Source of the DNA: an uncultured Anaerobutyricum sp.
Lineage (GTDB): Bacteria > Bacillota > Clostridia > Lachnospirales > Lachnospiraceae
Length of the DNA stretch: 10,213 nt
Assembly (NCBI RefSeq): GCF_934307085.1
Contig: NZ_CAKRCF010000071.1
Span: 1-10,213 of the forward strand
Direction of reading: 5' to 3'
The position numbers were made by a program, and so were the translations under genes. How positions within the stretch are numbered: the stretch's first letter is position 1; every line of letters begins with the position of its first letter. The notes under the pieces are model-generated. The model had not been told where the DNA came from. It saw nothing but the letters and a program-made list of their open reading frames with translations, and searched no databases. Below are positions 8,331 through 10,213 of the stretch, piece after piece.

Positions 8331-8419
8331 TACAACTTTTCCTTTTTATTACTCATGCCATATAAATACAATTATTATAAATTAACCTGCACTAATACTT
8401 GTTTTTCTATTAACTATCC
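8331..8419. other. 89-bp intergenic spacer between kinase-like and peptidase-like genes
   Basis: This is AT-rich. It holds the ribosome site of the downstream gene and an isolated TATAAT on the minus strand (8379-8374) with no recognisable -35 element at 16-18 bp. An eight-codon frame ends in TAATG, overlapping the next start, and has no ribosome site. I see no precursor peptide gene and no terminator hairpin here, so the block probably continues as one transcript across the gap. Confidence 0.5.
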
Positions 8420-9145
8420 TTAATTTTCTTCTTGCATTCCTTCATAGGCTATCAGTGCTGCTCTTTTTTCTAAATTACATTCTAGTTTATATATTGGTAT
8501 TTTTAGCGTAAGCAATTCTAACAACGAAAAACTCTTCACTATATCTTTAGGATTAGAAGAACGATACGACTGCTGTAAGAAATACGAATATGCTTTTTGT
8601 CCCGTAAGTCTGCAAATTCTATTTTCTTCTCCTCTACGTAAAATACATATTGCTTTCAATGGCACTGAAACATTTGTACTAAGGTGATGTTTTCCATCCC
8701 ATGGAGTTCCATAAATCCAAACTCCACTCTCTTTTATTTTTAATAATGGCTTATCATCATTAATCATCTGACTTCTCGTTCCAAAAGTTTCTCTCCAAAA
8801 CCTTACGTGAGTAGACTTTCCGACACCACTTTTAGCAGTAAAAAGATATCCTTGCCCATCTACCGCAATCGCAGAACCATGAATCAATAAAATATTTCTG
8901 TCAATCAACACTTCAGCTATTTTCCGATACACAGCCAGGCTTTCAAAATATTTTGCTGGAAAATCATTCTGCTTATTTTGATTTTCTTCTGCCTTTTTTT
9001 GTTCCCATTCGATATCTTTTTCTTCTGTGGAAATAATAAATTCTGGATTTTCTTCCGTTCTATATTCGCAACACATTTCATGGACATAAGAATATATCGT
9101 CTGTATTTCAAACACACAATCTGCTATTTTATATTTTTCATTCAT
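8420..9145 (-). CDS. HPr-kinase-like P-loop kinase (lasso/RiPP-cluster type, not true HprK)
   Basis: The protein is 241 residues from the chosen Met. It shows the core of the HprK C-terminal kinase fold: HGSAIAVDG at 89-97, P-loop AKSGVGKST at 104-112, the acidic NDDKP at 129-133 and GTPWDGKHH at 146-154. It lacks the N-terminal half of bifunctional HprK/P (about 310 residues), so a role in sugar catabolite control is unlikely. Relatives sit in biosynthetic clusters; in the paeninodin lasso cluster the homologous kinase phosphorylates the precursor's C-terminal Ser. The substrate here is unknown, as no precursor is visible. The start at 9145 is chosen because GGA lies 7 nt upstream (GGAAAGAAAG then ATG); the upstream ATG at 9157 and TTG at 9175 lack ribosome sites. 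It is the first gene of the block, and a hairpin separates it from the LRR gene before it. Confidence 0.85.
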   Translation of the reverse strand: MNEKYKIADCVFEIQTIYSYVHEMCCEYRTEENPEFIISTEEKDIEWEQKKAEENQNKQNDFPAKYFESLAVYRKIAEVLIDRNILLIHGSAIAVDGQGYLFTAKSGVGKSTHVRFWRETFGTRSQMINDDKPLLKIKESGVWIYGTPWDGKHHLSTNVSVPLKAICILRRGEENRICRLTGQKAYSYFLQQSYRSSNPKDIVKSFSLLELLTLKIPIYKLECNLEKRAALIAYEGMQEEN

Positions 9146-9190
9146 CTTTCTTTCCATAAATAAATTTGTAGTCAAAATTTCAACAGAGGA

Positions 9191-9217
9191 GAGGACTGTA
9201 TCCCCAATACAGTCCCC
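9191..9217 (-). terminator. Hairpin after the CxxC/LRR gene, possible terminator or attenuator
   Basis: Perfect 9-bp arms GGACTGTAT/ATACAGTCC (9193-9201 and 9207-9215) enclose a 5-base loop. In minus-strand RNA two further pairs (one G-U) extend the stem to 11. The hairpin begins 18 nt after the LRR stop. What follows is UCUCCUCUGUUGAAAUUUU, pyrimidine-rich but without a clean U run, so termination is probably incomplete and readthrough into the kinase gene is possible. Confidence 0.55.
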
Positions 9218-9235
9218 ATTCCCAGTAAATTTCTA

Positions 9236-10213
9236 CTACTTAATCCTTACTTTCTTTCCAATTCCTTTTGTCTTTAAAAGCTTCTGGTACGCTTTCTTTT
9301 GTTTTTTTGGAACTTTAATCGTTGCTTTTGCATAAATTCCTTTAAAGGCTTTTGTTCCTACAGATTTTTTGGTAAGATATGGAGTCTTAATTGTAATAGT
9401 CTTAAGATTCTTACATCCACTGAATGCCTGCTTTCCAATACTTTTTATGCTTGCTGCAATTACAACTTTCTTTAAATTCTTATTATTTGTAAATGCTTTT
9501 GCTGCAATTGCTGTTACACGATATGTTACTCCATTTACTTTTATAGTTGCTGGTATGGTTACAGTTTTTGCATTTTTATACACTTTATTATACTCGACTG
9601 TTTTATTACCATTTACTCTGTAAACAGCTTTCGACTTCTTCTCTGTTACTTTTGTTCCCTTCTTTAAAGCAGTCTCCTTCTTTGGAGTTTGTGTGGAATG
9701 TGCCCCATTATTATCCTGAGATGGCTTTGTAGGTGTATTTGTATCACCAGATGGTTGCTTGCCTGTTGCCGGAATTTCTTTTTGTGCTATGAGAACTGTA
9801 TTGCAAATAGAACAGTGCTTTCCTTCTGTTTTTCCAGGTTTTATATCAGTTGGTGCAACTGCTGGATCAATCACTTCTGTATGTGCTTTTTTCGCAATAG
9901 ATTGTTTATCTTTTACTTCACTACAGTTTTTACAATGATGGCTCCTGCTTCCCTCCTCTATACAACTGGCTTCTTTGTCTACTGTCCATTCTGAATTCCA
10001 GTTATGACCTGTCGCACTTACTGTCATTGCTTCTACTGTCGTCTCGGCCTTGCCTTCTACATCACTGAATACTTTTTGACAGTTGCTACATATCCAGTAT
10101 GCTTTATTTCCTTTTTCTGTACAGGTCGCTTCTCTAGCTTTTGTCTCTGTCAGCACATGTCCCTTGGCTTTTATTTCCATCTTTTCTGCTGTCGTCTCGT
10201 TTTTGCCCTCTGC
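9236..10213 (-). CDS. C-terminal part of a secreted CxxC-module / LRR surface protein (5' end beyond window)
   Basis: The frame stays open to the right edge, giving 325 visible residues. The first visible residues ([11 protein letters not shown]) match the later [11 protein letters not shown], so the Met at 10180 is internal. Residues about 1-150 contain three zinc-ribbon-like modules with CSNC, CKNC and CSIC pairs, two of them preceded by an ATC/ASC cysteine, separated by GH-containing links. A Pro/Thr/Asn linker follows (about 150-175). The remainder is a small LRR_5 domain ([25 protein letters not shown]) ending in a strongly Lys-rich tail, [11 protein letters not shown] to KKVRIK. This tail style is common in clostridial BspA-like proteins; no LPXTG anchor is present. 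Function is probably adhesion or cell-surface interaction, by family only. The stop is UAG, followed by a hairpin. Confidence 0.88.
   Translation of the reverse strand, partial: AEGKNETTAEKMEIKAKGHVLTETKAREATCTEKGNKAYWICSNCQKVFSDVEGKAETTVEAMTVSATGHNWNSEWTVDKEASCIEEGSRSHHCKNCSEVKDKQSIAKKAHTEVIDPAVAPTDIKPGKTEGKHCSICNTVLIAQKEIPATGKQPSGDTNTPTKPSQDNNGAHSTQTPKKETALKKGTKVTEKKSKAVYRVNGNKTVEYNKVYKNAKTVTIPATIKVNGVTYRVTAIAAKAFTNNKNLKKVVIAASIKSIGKQAFSGCKNLKTITIKTPYLTKKSVGTKAFKGIYAKATIKVPKKQKKAYQKLLKTKGIGKKVRIK
9761..10213 (-). repeat. Degenerate CxxC / GH-linker protein modules
   Basis: The encoded protein repeats a module of about 40-50 residues: GH, a strand, (A)(T/S)C, an EKG/EEG turn, then C-x2-C and a return to GH or a similar link. 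Copy 1 has ATC plus CSNC and copy 2 has ASC plus CKNC. Copy 3 keeps CSIC but has PTD where the first cysteine should be. A fourth copy starts at the right edge. The copies are divergent at DNA level, so they are old. Confidence 0.75.

Noticed and set aside
8331..8379. Promoter (TATAAT at 8374-8379) and an eight-codon leader peptide before the peptidase-like gene
   Set aside because: There is no -35 match at 16-18 bp and no ribosome site for the tiny frame; chance is likely in AT-rich sequence.
8420..9145. A genuine bifunctional HPr kinase/phosphorylase (hprK)
   Set aside because: It is too short, lacks the N-terminal domain and sits among exporter and nucleotidyltransferase genes; only the kinase-core motifs match.
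5044..9145. A complete lasso-peptide biosynthetic cluster
   Set aside because: No asparagine-synthetase-like cyclase, transglutaminase-like protease, RRE or precursor could be found on either strand.
9146..9175. TTG at 9175 or ATG at 9157 as the kinase start
   Set aside because: Neither has a ribosome site, whereas the ATG at 9145 has GGAAAG at a suitable distance and gives the usual family N-terminus.
9236..10180. Treating the Met at 10180 as the start of the CxxC/LRR gene
   Set aside because: The frame continues upstream to the edge, and the upstream residues match an internal repeat (EGKxETT), so the gene begins outside the window.

Overview
The window is AT-rich and every gene I can support lies on the minus strand. 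Three things suggest a gut-type Clostridia/Lachnospiraceae genome: the AT-rich codon use with strong GGAGG-type ribosome sites, the long BspA-like leucine-rich-repeat (LRR) surface proteins carrying Big_2/Big_3/MBG-type Ig modules, and a lysine-rich LRR tail ending in KKVRIK. This is inference from protein style; no rRNA or other marker is present, so genus is not claimed.

Layout in the direction of transcription (right to left). (1) 10213-9236: the 3' part of a secreted LRR protein whose start lies beyond the right edge. It has CxxC zinc-ribbon-like repeats, a Pro/Thr/Lys linker and a short LRR tail. (2) 9217-9191: a GC-capped hairpin just after its stop codon. (3) 9145-5044: a tight four-gene block encoding an HPr-kinase-like small-molecule/peptide kinase, a short S24/S26 signal-peptidase-like protein, an ABC half-transporter (ATPase fused to its membrane domain) and an NTP_transf_5-type nucleotidyltransferase. 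The last three genes overlap end to end. (4) 5009-1: a very large secreted LRR protein of at least 1669 residues, starting 34 nt after the nucleotidyltransferase stop and running off the left edge.

The large LRR protein has a Sec signal, an acidic Glu/Thr/Ser linker, a beta-helix-like region, several Ig-like domains and an LRR solenoid built from ~232-residue super-repeats. The last two visible copies share a 270-bp patch with only about 7 differences.

The four central genes resemble the accessory half of a phosphorylated lasso-peptide cluster of the paeninodin type (kinase, exporter, nucleotidyltransferase). No precursor peptide, PqqD-like RRE, lasso protease or lasso cyclase is visible. 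The block may therefore be a separate modify-cleave-export system whose substrate lies elsewhere, or one linked to the neighbouring surface proteins. That link is inference from gene order. No tRNA, rRNA, CRISPR, insertion sequence or origin was seen, and no gene-free stretch exceeds about 90 bp.
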